Assembly: GCA_012797095.1 (NCBI GenBank)
Contig: JAAZPS010000210.1
Location: forward strand, 1-6,197
Origin: Bacillota bacterium
Lineage (GTDB): Bacteria; Bacillota; Dethiobacteria; DTU022
Direction: 5' to 3'
Length of the DNA: 6,197 nucleotides
Under the pieces are notes generated by a model. The model was not told where the DNA came from and ran no database searches. It was given only the letters and a program-made list of their open reading frames with translations. Shown piece by piece: positions 1 to 5,510 of this stretch. The position numbers and the translations under genes are program-made. Numbering within the stretch: position 1 is the first letter of the stretch; every line of letters starts with the position of its first letter.

Positions 1-153
1 CTATGTAAAGCATTCTGCGGTAAGGGCCGCCTTTCACTGGCCAAGCTGGAGACCCTAATATTATAAAAACATAAATAGTCTTCCAGCATGATTTACTCAC
101 ATGCAAATGGGAGAATGGGAAGGAATATAATATTTCATATTGTTGTTTCGCTT

Positions 154-489
154 TTATTTTAGTTGTTCGAGAATCTGTTCAAGCTGTAGTTTCAGCGCAG
201 GCAAGTCATTTTCGATAATCTCCCAGATCAAAACCAGGTTGACGCCCTCGTAATCATGCACGATTCGGTTTCTCAATCCATACAGATGGCGCCACGGGAT
301 ATCACTATGCTTAGCGGAGAAGGTATCATCCAACTTTCCCGCGAGCTCTCCCATCTGGCTTAGATTGAACACGCATGCTTCAATCAATTTTGTATCTGCG
401 GCAAACGCTTCGTAAGTGCAACTCTTACAGTAGTTCATTATTTTTTGAACATGGGCGCTCAGCTTGCCGACGAGAATATCATTTTTCAT
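154..489 (-). CDS. hepT: HepT-like HEPN-domain toxin (DUF86 family)
   Basis: This 111-residue protein is the HEPN ribonuclease half of an MntA/HepT-type toxin-antitoxin pair. The family cleaves RNA and is silenced when the partner nucleotidyltransferase adds AMP to a tyrosine. Visible in the sequence is the RX4HXY motif: R73, H78 and Y80 within RNRIVHDY. By family knowledge R and H are catalytic and Y is the modified residue. The N-terminal helix segment and the leucine-rich C-terminus (LQLEQILEQL) fit the all-helical fold, and the length is usual. The start chosen is the ATG of MKNDILV, which lies inside the last codons of the upstream gene (11-bp overlap, TATGAAAAATGA) with a GGGGG stretch ahead of it. 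The frame is open ten codons further upstream, but that extension would overlap mntA more and has no better ribosome binding site. No U-rich terminator is visible after the stop. Confidence 0.88.
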   Translation of the reverse strand: MKNDILVGKLSAHVQKIMNYCKSCTYEAFAADTKLIEACVFNLSQMGELAGKLDDTFSAKHSDIPWRHLYGLRNRIVHDYEGVNLVLIWEIIENDLPALKLQLEQILEQLK

Positions 490-778
490 AGACTGTGACC
501 CCCGTCCGGGCAATCTCACGCTCTATCCGCGAACCCTTCTCGATGTGCGTAATATCCAGCAGGTCAACGTCGCTCCCTACGGTTCGCTGGACATCCTCAA
601 TGAACCCGACGAATCGGAGGCCACGCAATCGGCTGTCCACCAATAGGTCGATATCGCTGCTTTCGGTAGCGGTCCCCCGGCCATATGAACCGAACAATAC
701 GGCTTTACGAATACCATATCGGTTAAAAACGGGCCTTAGCATCTCGGAAAGCTCCGGAACTGAATAAACCTTGCCCAC
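479..778 (-). CDS. mntA: MntA-like minimal nucleotidyltransferase antitoxin
   Basis: A small nucleotidyltransferase-fold protein and the presumed antitoxin of the HepT neighbour. Characterised MntA enzymes transfer AMP from ATP to the HepT tyrosine. The signature GSX10DXD is intact: GSYGRGTATESS followed by DID (G39, S40, D51, D53 when counted from the upstream ATG). A third carboxylate is at D81 in VDLLDI. I start the gene at the GTG at 778, because GGAGG at 792..788 lies 9 nt ahead of it and the protein then begins directly with the family-like segment GKVYSVPELSEML. The in-frame ATG at 805 would add nine residues but has no Shine-Dalgarno. It also sits only 5 nt after a TATAAT, so a transcript from that hexamer would start at about that ATG. 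The 3' end overlaps hepT by 11 bp, which implies translational coupling. Confidence 0.87.
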   Translation of the reverse strand: MGKVYSVPELSEMLRPVFNRYGIRKAVLFGSYGRGTATESSDIDLLVDSRLRGLRFVGFIEDVQRTVGSDVDLLDITHIEKGSRIEREIARTGVTVYEK

Positions 779-787
779 TTCGGCACA

Positions 788-792
788 CCTCC
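788..792 (-). promoter_or_regulatory. Ribosome binding site deciding the mntA start
   Basis: GGAGG on the minus strand, followed by 9 nt and then GTG at 778..776. It lies inside the reading frame that would open at the ATG at 805, so it argues for the shorter protein. Confidence 0.55.
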
Positions 793-810
793 CACGTGGC
801 TTCATATTTT

Positions 811-816
811 ATTATA
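811..816 (-). promoter_or_regulatory. Possible proximal -10 box for mntA-hepT
   Basis: A perfect TATAAT on the minus strand, with no good -35 at 16-18 bp (the nearest match, TTAGAC, is 20 bp away). Transcription would begin near 804, leaving a short leader to the GTG start at 778. Weak alone; the promoter at 925..896 is the stronger candidate. Confidence 0.3.
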
Positions 817-862
817 TCTGGATTCTATTCAGGCCCGTCTAAGATCTCCCCTTACCCCGACC

Positions 863-877
863 CTCTCCCTGGGGGAG
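863..877. repeat. Short GC-rich hairpin
   Basis: CTCTCC (863-868), loop CTG, GGGGAG (872-877), including one G-T wobble. The flanks are C-rich on the left (CCCCTTACCCCGACC) and G-rich on the right (GGGAGTGGG). The wording resembles CCCTCACCCC/CTCTCCC-type dispersed intergenic repeats seen in many bacterial genomes, but one copy in this window cannot prove repetition. It would lie in the leader of a transcript from the promoter at 925..896. Confidence 0.4.
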
Positions 878-895
878 TGGGAATTAGTTGATCCA

Positions 896-925
896 ATTAT
901 ATCATGCGGAAGCTTTCAGCTTCAA
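896..925 (-). promoter_or_regulatory. Promoter for mntA-hepT
   Basis: On the minus strand TTGAAG (925..920, 4 of 6 to the -35 consensus), 18 bp, then TATAAT (901..896, 6 of 6). The start point would be near 889, giving a leader of roughly 110 nt to the GTG of mntA. The -35 hexamer falls inside the left arm of the 12-bp inverted repeat at 918-929. Confidence 0.5.
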
Positions 926-1075
926 GATATTTCAACGCCCCGGCAGTGGAACCGTTTCATCCTATCTCTTACATCTAACAACCAATGAGTGACCGGGGCG
1001 GCAACCTTACAGCTTCACCTCCCGGCCGGGGCTTTTAACCAGCTTCGGCCGCAGCCCCGAGAGTATCTTGAAGCT
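909..1075. repeat. Structured intergenic element bounded by a 12-bp inverted repeat
   Basis: AGCTTCAAGATA (918-929) and its exact complement TATCTTGAAGCT (1064-1075) enclose about 134 bp. Inside are an 8-bp stem CGCCCCGG (936-943) with CCGGGGCG (993-1000), a 7-bp stem CGGGGCT (1027-1033) with AGCCCCG (1053-1059), and a 10-bp palindrome CCCGGCCGGG (1021-1030). The hexamer AGCTTC occurs at 918, 1011 and 1041, and its complement GAAGCT at 909 and 1070, so alternative pairings are possible, for example a local hairpin at 909-923. No reading frame is evident. It may be a miniature repeat element or a structured RNA. I see no clear target-site duplication. Which strand is transcribed, if either, is unknown. 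Confidence 0.5.
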
Positions 1076-1084
1076 CTAAAACCC

Positions 1085-1113
1085 TTGACACATCAAGGTT
1101 TTTGGGAAATAAT
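1085..1113 (+). promoter_or_regulatory. Promoter of the tRNA-Arg gene
   Basis: TTGACA (1085-1090, perfect), 17 bp, then AATAAT (1108-1113, 5 of 6). The expected start is at about 1120, directly before the mature tRNA 5' end at 1122, so the 5' leader is minimal. Confidence 0.7.
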
Positions 1114-1121
1114 ATGAACGT

Positions 1122-1197
1122 GCGCCTGTAGCTCAGGGGATAGAGCGACGGACTCCTAATCCGTAGGCCGGAGGTTCGAATCCTCCCAGGCGCACCA
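1122..1197 (+). tRNA. tRNA-Arg (anticodon CCU)
   Basis: A full cloverleaf can be folded by eye. The acceptor stem GCGCCTG pairs with CAGGCGC, followed by discriminator A and an encoded CCA at 1195-1197. The D arm is GCTC/GAGC. The anticodon stem ACGGA/TCCGT carries the loop CTCCTAA, giving anticodon CCT at positions 34-36, which reads AGG arginine codons. The T arm GGAGG/CCTCC carries the loop TTCGAAT. The gene is a single transcription unit with its own promoter and terminator. No direct repeat of its 3' end was seen elsewhere in the window, so nothing marks it as an integration site. Confidence 0.96.
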
Positions 1198-1220
1198 GTT
1201 ACAAACCCCATGCCCGGGTC

Positions 1221-1242
1221 AACCGTTCACGACGGTTTTTTT
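1221..1242 (+). terminator. Intrinsic terminator after tRNA-Arg
   Basis: AACCGT (1221-1226), loop TCACG, ACGGTT (1232-1237), with a T run through 1242. It begins 23 nt after the tRNA CCA. On the minus strand the stem is not followed by Ts, so it acts in one direction only. Confidence 0.8.
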
Positions 1243-1257
1243 GATGCTCCTTTCAAC

Positions 1258-1276
1258 AACCGATTCTGCGGTTTTT
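1258..1276 (+). terminator. Possible second (backup) terminator after tRNA-Arg
   Basis: AACCG (1258-1262), loop ATTCTG, CGGTT (1269-1273), followed by TTT. A 5-bp stem with a short T run, weaker than the one at 1221-1242. Together they would shield the convergent crotonase gene from tRNA read-through. Confidence 0.4.
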
Positions 1277-1287
1277 CCAGGCGTCCA

Positions 1288-2073
1288 TTACTGTCCCTTG
1301 AAGATAGGCTTGCGTTTCTCCAGAAAGGCGATAACTCCTTCCTTGTGGTCTTCTGTCTGCAGGCAAAGGCTCTGGGCGTAGATCTCCAGATCCATCACCT
1401 CTCCCAGGTTAAGATTGCTGCTCTTGTTCAAGATCTCCTTGGCCAGGCCCAGGGCCACTGCCGGCCCTTCGGCAAGCTGCTGCCCCATCGCGATGGTCTC
1501 CTCCAGCAGCTCTGCCGCAGGGAGCACCCGATTGACGATGCCGATGCGGTGCGCCTCGGCGGCATCGATATTTACACCGGTGAAGACAAGTTCCTTCGCT
1601 TTTTGCAGGCCCACCAGCCGGGGCAGGAAATAGAGCGATCCGCAGTCGGGGATGGCGCCGATCTTGATGAAGGCTTGCCCGAACTTGGCGGTATCCGCGG
1701 CGTAGATCAGATCGCAGAGCATGGCCAGTGAAAAACCGGCGCCCACGGCATAGCCGTTCACCGCGGCGATGACCGGTTTCTTTATCCTGGTCAGCTCCAG
1801 AAGCTGGCTGTAGCCCTCCTGCATCCAGCGGCGCCCCTCCAGCAGGGCAAATCCCTCCATCAGGCGGCTCAGATCTCCGCCCGAGGAGAAAGATCTTCCC
1901 GTCCCCGTCAGGACGATGCTGCCGATCTCATCGTCAGTCGCGGCCGCGCGGACAGCGCTGACCAGATCCTGGGCCAGAGCTGCTTCCAGCGCATTCATCA
2001 TCTCCGGCCGGTTCATGGTCACCAGGGCCACCTTGCCCCGTTTTTCGTAAAGGATAGTATCATACGTCGACAT
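1288..2073 (-). CDS. Enoyl-CoA hydratase/isomerase family protein (crotonase fold, PaaG-like active site)
   Basis: A 261-residue crotonase-fold protein, normal family length, expected to act on a CoA thioester in the cytoplasm. The first oxyanion-hole segment is GRSFSSGGDLS (59-69) and the second is NGYAVGAG (106-113). The C-terminal EGVIAFLEKRKP is typical. The two glutamates of classical hydratases (rat E144 and E164) are replaced here by S115 (GAGFS) and F135 (FGQAF). Instead D143 stands in IPDCG, the position of the catalytic Asp in PaaG-type isomerases. A double-bond shift or related reaction is therefore more likely than simple hydration; this is inference. The ATG has AGGAGG 11 nt upstream. 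The gene is divergent from the acyl-CoA dehydrogenase cluster, which suggests a shared pathway but does not prove it. PaaG, PaaB-like and other isomerase names remain possible. Confidence 0.92.
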   Translation of the reverse strand: MSTYDTILYEKRGKVALVTMNRPEMMNALEAALAQDLVSAVRAAATDDEIGSIVLTGTGRSFSSGGDLSRLMEGFALLEGRRWMQEGYSQLLELTRIKKPVIAAVNGYAVGAGFSLAMLCDLIYAADTAKFGQAFIKIGAIPDCGSLYFLPRLVGLQKAKELVFTGVNIDAAEAHRIGIVNRVLPAAELLEETIAMGQQLAEGPAVALGLAKEILNKSSNLNLGEVMDLEIYAQSLCLQTEDHKEGVIAFLEKRKPIFKGQ

Positions 2074-2084
2074 ATTTAAAACCG

Positions 2085-2090
2085 CCTCCT
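2085..2090 (-). promoter_or_regulatory. Ribosome binding site of the crotonase gene
   Basis: AGGAGG on the minus strand, a perfect anti-16S match, 11 nt before the ATG at 2073. The spacing is slightly long, but there is no competing start. Confidence 0.7.
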
Positions 2091-2157
2091 TGTGCCGGAC
2101 CGGTCAGGCTGGGCCGGTCAGCTCCGCTCTTATCTTACAAATGATACCAACAGCTAT

Positions 2158-2186
2158 AATATATTCTATAGATTCAAGCAAGTCAA
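2158..2186 (-). promoter_or_regulatory. Promoter of the crotonase gene
   Basis: TTGACT (2186..2181, 5 of 6), 17 bp, TATATT (2163..2158, 5 of 6) on the minus strand. Start expected at about 2151, giving a leader of about 78 nt. The leader contains two copies of CTGACCGG (2121..2114 and 2107..2100). Confidence 0.65.
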
Positions 2187-2649
2187 TTCTTTCTGGACAG
2201 ATCGCCGGGAGCAACCCCCGATCATGGGCCGGGACCGCGCTATTCCAGGGGCCAGAAAACAAGCCGGGCCCTTTATCTCCGCGGTAAGTTCTGTTCGCGA
2301 CGGTAAACACATATGTACCAAGTGGGGACTGTGAATTCGCAGGATGAATAAATGCGATCGGGCAGTGGGTTGACATTGTGTTTGAATATTGAAGCTATTG
2401 GGAAAGCGGCAGTGGTCAAGCATCAGGAATTGAGATTGCATCAATGATACCGGCCAAGATCCCGCACCTACCACTCAAACAACCAGTTCAGGCAGCGTGT
2501 GGAAACAAACCATTCAAGCGAACAGAATCTATCGGTGAACACTTCTTTTCCGCGAAGAGAAATCGGTGCAAAATTGTCTTTGTAGCCGGATCATGGTTTT
2601 TGTGGAGATAGTGTCTCTGTTTTAAATAATTGAAAGGGGGTTCCGCTGG
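2187..2649. other. Gene-free stretch between the divergent crotonase and dehydrogenase genes
   Basis: No convincing coding sequence is seen on either strand. Short open frames here have no ribosome binding site and no recognisable protein pattern. The only structures noted are a hairpin at 2543-2561 framed by ATCGGTG repeats, an isolated TTGACA at 2370 without a partner -10, and the Shine-Dalgarno of the next gene at 2633-2640. The stretch probably holds the promoter and operator of the downstream cluster, but no consensus promoter could be picked out. Confidence 0.5.
2531..2568. promoter_or_regulatory. Hairpin framed by direct repeats, possible operator
   Basis: TTCTTTTC (2543-2550), loop CGC, GAAGAGAA (2554-2561) forms an 8-bp stem with one wobble. 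It is flanked by the direct repeat ATCGGTG at 2531-2537 and 2562-2568. It lies about 80-120 bp before the dehydrogenase start, where a regulator-binding site would be expected. There is no T run, so it is not an intrinsic terminator. Confidence 0.3.
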
Positions 2650-3885
2650 ATGGATTATCTTGACTTGAATCCCGATCTGAATGCAGAGCAGATGGCCCTG
2701 AAAAGGTCTGTGCGCCAGTTTGCCCTCGAGGTGTTGCGGCCGGCTGCCCGAGAACTGGATCGGCTCACTTCGGAGGAGGTTCTCAAAAGTGAGCTATACT
2801 GGAATACCCTGAGGGAGGCCAAAAGGCTCGGTTATCATACGGCATATATCCCTGAAAACCACGGCGGCCTGGGCCTGCCGCCGCTGGAGCTGCAGATCTT
2901 CCTGGAAGAACTGGGTTGGGGCAGTGCCGGTTTTGCTGTGGCCCTGGGTGTGGATACCATGCCAGCCACCATTGCTGCGCTGGTCGATGATCCGGATCTG
3001 AATGAAGCGATCATCACCCGCTATGTTGAGGATAAGGAGGCCAATTTCATCGGTTGCTGGGCGATAACCGAGCCCAATCATGGTTCGGATTGGGTTCGTG
3101 TGGCTGCGGATAAGGAACATCAGCCAGCGATGCAGGCTGATGTGACCGCAGTGAAGGCAGGCAGTGATTGGGTGATCAGCGGGACCAAGGCGGCCTGGAT
3201 CTCCAATGGACCGGTGGCTACACATGCCCTGCTTTTTGTTCAGCTAGATCCCGCTGCCGGGGGTGAATTCAAGGGTGGTATCGCTATCTGCCCTCTTGAT
3301 CTGCCCGGGGTTAGCCGCGGTAAGCCGCTCGAAAAGCTGGGTCAGCGCGAGCTGCTGCAGGGTGAAATCTACTTTGATCAGGTTTGTCTGCCCGAGCAGT
3401 ACATGGTTTTCGAGGAGGATCTTGCTCCCAATATGGGCGAGACGGTGCTGGCCTATGCCAATGCGGGTATGGCGGCCATGTTTACGGGGGTGGCCCGGGC
3501 TGCTTTCGAGGAAGCGCTTATCCATACGAGGCTGCGCAAGCAGGGGGGCAGGCTGCTCTGTGAGCATGACAATGTGAAGGGTAAACTTTTTGAGATGTTT
3601 ACCCGGATCGAGGCTGCGCGGGCCCTTTCACGAGCGGCGATGGATTACAATATGCAAGCGATGCCGCCGGCAACACGTTATTCGATTGCGGCCAAGGTGT
3701 TTTGCACGGAAACAGCGTTTCAGGTAGCCCACGAGGCGATCACTCTTTTCGGGGGCGCCGGGGTTTCGCGGGAATATTATGTGGAAAAACTTTTCCGCGA
3801 TGCCCGGGCTTCGTTGATCGAGGATGGCTCCAATGATCTGCTTGGATTGGCTGCCATGGAGGCAGTGTTGCGGGAGTATATTTGA
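2650..3885 (+). CDS. Acyl-CoA dehydrogenase family protein
   Basis: A 411-residue FAD-dependent acyl-CoA dehydrogenase, expected to introduce a double bond into an acyl-CoA and pass electrons to an electron-transfer flavoprotein. The domain order is the usual one: helical N-terminus (to about 130), central beta domain with CWAITEPNHGSD (136-147) and GTKAAWISNG (178-187), then the C-terminal helical domain with LFGGAG (366-371) and LFRDAR (381-386). Counting from the RDA motif as in medium-chain dehydrogenase (IYEGT), the catalytic Glu position is D392 (LIEDGSN), with E391 beside it. Alternative bases used by isovaleryl-type enzymes are not evident in the 264-272 region. The start ATG has AAAGGGGG 9 nt upstream. 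First gene of a cluster with SCP2-like and decarboxylase-like genes. The substrate is unknown; an unusual or cyclic acyl-CoA is a guess from the active-site change. Confidence 0.94.
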   Translation: MDYLDLNPDLNAEQMALKRSVRQFALEVLRPAARELDRLTSEEVLKSELYWNTLREAKRLGYHTAYIPENHGGLGLPPLELQIFLEELGWGSAGFAVALGVDTMPATIAALVDDPDLNEAIITRYVEDKEANFIGCWAITEPNHGSDWVRVAADKEHQPAMQADVTAVKAGSDWVISGTKAAWISNGPVATHALLFVQLDPAAGGEFKGGIAICPLDLPGVSRGKPLEKLGQRELLQGEIYFDQVCLPEQYMVFEEDLAPNMGETVLAYANAGMAAMFTGVARAAFEEALIHTRLRKQGGRLLCEHDNVKGKLFEMFTRIEAARALSRAAMDYNMQAMPPATRYSIAAKVFCTETAFQVAHEAITLFGGAGVSREYYVEKLFRDARASLIEDGSNDLLGLAAMEAVLREYI

Positions 3886-3953
3886 GGAAGGCTGAAGCAG
3901 GCGCAAGGTTCATCGATTCTTTCAAGAAGTTACGGTTAGATCAGGCTATCAAA

Positions 3954-3962
3954 GGGAGGTGA
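3954..3962 (+). promoter_or_regulatory. Strong ribosome binding site of the first SCP2 gene
   Basis: GGGAGGTGA, a nine-base anti-16S match, 7 nt before the ATG at 3970. The strength suggests high translation of this small protein relative to its neighbours. Confidence 0.65.
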
Positions 3963-3969
3963 AGAGCAA

Positions 3970-4356
3970 ATGGGAGTTGTTTATCAAACCGGGGAGCAAC
4001 TTGCCGGGGTGGTGAGTGAGCTTGGTCGAAGGTTGATGGAGATGACGGAGATCCGCGATGCCCTGAAAGCTGCCGGGGTGACGATCAGATTTGAGCTCAC
4101 CGATCCTGACTGCAAGGTGTTGCTGGATCCGCATGCCGAGCAGCCGGTGCAGGTTGGCGATGGCGAGGCAGACGTGACCCTGCGGATGAGCTCTGACTTC
4201 ATGCATGACTTCTGGCTGGGTAAAACAGATATCATAAAAAGCATCGGGAACGGGGATATCGTGATCAATGTTGAGCCGCATGTGGAGACTGTAAAAATAG
4301 TGGATCTGTTGCCGCTGTTGCTGCCGGGTCTGGATATCTACCCGACCCTGATCTAG
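3970..4356 (+). CDS. SCP2 sterol-binding domain-like protein (first copy)
   Basis: A 128-residue protein with the layout of a stand-alone SCP2 (sterol carrier protein 2-like) domain, a fold with a hydrophobic tunnel that binds lipids or acyl-CoA. Visible features are an N-terminal helix (residues 5-35), a central beta region ending in DGEADVTLRMSSDF (64-77), the helix HDFWLGKTDIIKSI (79-92), and a final strand GDIVINVE (95-102). After that comes a hydrophobic, proline-containing tail. The pattern aspartate-V-T-L, then helix, then GK-D--K, then G-I-V is the SCP2 signature as I recognise it by eye. There is no signal peptide or membrane segment. It lies 84 bp after the dehydrogenase stop and is presumably co-transcribed. 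It resembles the second copy at 5229. Its role could be substrate presentation to the flanking enzymes; this is inference. Confidence 0.75.
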   Translation: MGVVYQTGEQLAGVVSELGRRLMEMTEIRDALKAAGVTIRFELTDPDCKVLLDPHAEQPVQVGDGEADVTLRMSSDFMHDFWLGKTDIIKSIGNGDIVINVEPHVETVKIVDLLPLLLPGLDIYPTLI

Positions 4357-4377
4357 GGAAATAGAGGGATCGATCGA

Positions 4378-4473
4378 ATGGGGCACAGGAAGAAAACTAA
4401 AGCTGCTTGGCGGGAAGTGTTGAAAAAGGAGAAGAAAGAGGGTGATTGGTTTGGCCGGATGGCCCAAAGATGA
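4378..4473 (+). CDS. Possible 31-residue basic small protein or leader peptide
   Basis: ATG at 4378, stop TGA at 4471-4473. The product begins MGHRKKTKAAWREVLKKEKK and ends GRMAQR, rich in Lys and Arg and probably helical. AGGG at 4365-4368 is 9 nt upstream, an acceptable ribosome binding site. The 3' part overlaps the decarboxylase-like gene by 32 nt in another frame, so it could serve translational coupling through the GTG start at 4442. I do not recognise the peptide. The Lys-rich part is read from the same purine-rich DNA that forms the next gene's Shine-Dalgarno, so the frame may be accidental. Confidence 0.25.
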   Translation: MGHRKKTKAAWREVLKKEKKEGDWFGRMAQR

Positions 4474-5227
4474 TGTCGTGGGAATCCCCCTGCATGATCC
4501 GATCTATCGCATCTCGCATTTCGAAAGTTATCGGGGAATGGAAGGGATCATCTACAAGGATGCCCGTCTGCTGATCCATACCTTTATGGCCCCGGATGAG
4601 ACGATCAAAGATCTTCTGCCGGTGGAGCTCAGCCCGGGCGGGCTCAATCTGATCGTGGCACTGGTGGCAGAGTACCCGATGACCAGTCTGGGCCCCTACA
4701 AGGAGGCGGCCCTTTTTGTGACAGCCCAGTTCGAGGATACCGTGGGCATGCATTGCCCGTACATGTATATCGATGAGCTTTACGGGGACCATTCGCTCGG
4801 TGCCGATCTGGCTCTGGTTCTCGGCCGGGAGGGGCTGGGTTTTCCAAAGACGTTGGCCCAGATCGATCTGACGATCGAGGGAACACGCCATATCGGCTCG
4901 GTGCGCCGCAAGGGTGCCGAGATCATGCGGATCGAGGCGGAGATCGACGAGGCCGGTGATTTTCCCGATATGGGGACAATGATCAATGTGCGCTCTTTCC
5001 CCAGACCGGATATGAACGGCTACAGCTACCGTGATATCTGCTGTACCGACCTGGAATACAAGCCGAGCATTTCCCGGGCGGGAGAAGGGAAAGTGCTTTT
5101 CCCTGCCTCCCACGCAGCGCTGCGAGGCGTACAGGTCGAGGAGGATCTGGCCTCCTTCTACACCGTGACCGATTTCTGCATTCCTCGCGGTGAGACTCTG
5201 GCGATCCTGGAAGGGGGTGGCAAGTAA
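4442..5227 (+). CDS. Acetoacetate decarboxylase family protein
   Basis: A 261-residue member of the acetoacetate decarboxylase superfamily, whose reference enzymes form a Schiff base between a Lys and a beta-keto acid. The core motif GREGLGFPK (128-136) matches the Clostridium acetobutylicum segment GRELSAYPKK, placing the Schiff-base Lys at K136. The adjacent Lys that lowers its pKa (K116 in that enzyme) is T137 here. The E76 equivalent is E88 in GPYKE. R29 aligns near A41/R42. Decarboxylation of acetoacetate is therefore uncertain; other family members are aldolase-dehydratases or act on other keto acids. The start is a GTG with AAGGAG at 4426-4431, 10 nt upstream. The stop TAA is 1 nt before the next gene's ATG, so the two are very probably translated together. 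It is flanked on both sides by SCP2-like genes. Confidence 0.88.
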   Translation: MIGLAGWPKDDVVGIPLHDPIYRISHFESYRGMEGIIYKDARLLIHTFMAPDETIKDLLPVELSPGGLNLIVALVAEYPMTSLGPYKEAALFVTAQFEDTVGMHCPYMYIDELYGDHSLGADLALVLGREGLGFPKTLAQIDLTIEGTRHIGSVRRKGAEIMRIEAEIDEAGDFPDMGTMINVRSFPRPDMNGYSYRDICCTDLEYKPSISRAGEGKVLFPASHAALRGVQVEEDLASFYTVTDFCIPRGETLAILEGGGK

Positions 5228-5228
5228 G

Positions 5229-5510
5229 ATGTTTTTCGGCACTACAGCCTGGTTTACTGCATTTGTGGACGGCCTGAACACGGACAGCGAGTATGAAAAA
5301 GCTGCCGCCAGGTACGAGGGCACCATGACCATTGTGGCGGAGATCAAGGGTCTGCCGCGTCCGGTCTGTATCTGGCTCGATCCCTATCATGGAAAAGTCG
5401 GGGACTGGACCTTTTTGAACAACCCCACGGATAAGCCGGCCGATTACGTTCTGACAGCCGGCTATGACGTCTGGAAGGCTATCTGCCGGGGGAAACAGGA
5501 TGTGATGTAG
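5229..5510 (+). CDS. SCP2-like protein (second copy), cut by an in-frame amber codon
   Basis: As read with normal stops this is a 93-residue protein starting one base after the decarboxylase-like gene, with GGAAGGGGG shortly ahead of the ATG. It shows the first part of an SCP2 domain: strand region TMTIVAEIKG (32-41), VCIWLDPYHGKVG (46-58), then KPADYVLTAGYDVWKAICRGK (69-89). It stops at TAG just where the first copy continues: GKQDVM-stop-GIMAGRI here against GKTDIIKSIGNGDI there. The same frame runs on for 46 sense codons to a TGA at 5649-5651 with fitting C-terminal sequence. The product is thus either a truncated SCP2, a decaying gene, or a 140-residue protein made by read-through. A frame opening at 5190 inside the previous gene has no reason to be the start. 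Confidence 0.8.
   Translation: MFFGTTAWFTAFVDGLNTDSEYEKAAARYEGTMTIVAEIKGLPRPVCIWLDPYHGKVGDWTFLNNPTDKPADYVLTAGYDVWKAICRGKQDVM

Noticed and set aside
57..134. Inverted repeat AATATTATA (57-65) and TATAATATT (126-134) after hepT
   Set aside because: Nine AT-only bases separated by 60 bp in AT-rich DNA; no T run for a terminator and likely chance. The first 153 bp hold no gene that I can support.
1122..1197. tRNA-Arg as an integration site with the toxin-antitoxin pair as island cargo
   Set aside because: The toxin-antitoxin genes are on the 5' side of the tRNA, no repeat of the tRNA 3' end was seen, and no integrase gene is present.
1210..1731. A 173-codon plus-strand frame opposite the crotonase gene
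   Set aside because: Antisense shadow of an obvious crotonase; it begins inside the tRNA terminators and lacks a ribosome binding site.
2370..2398. TTGACA as a -35 for the dehydrogenase cluster
   Set aside because: No acceptable -10 at 16-19 bp (AGCTAT or GCTATT at best), and it is about 270 bp from the start codon.
2104..2474. Overlapping short frames on both strands in the intergenic region
   Set aside because: No ribosome binding site, no recognisable domain, atypical composition and mutual overlap.
4397..5347. A 316-codon open frame on the minus strand opposite the decarboxylase-like gene
   Set aside because: It mirrors the codon structure of a clearly recognisable plus-strand gene, has no family pattern, and its composition (many His, Arg, Gln) is typical of antisense shadows.
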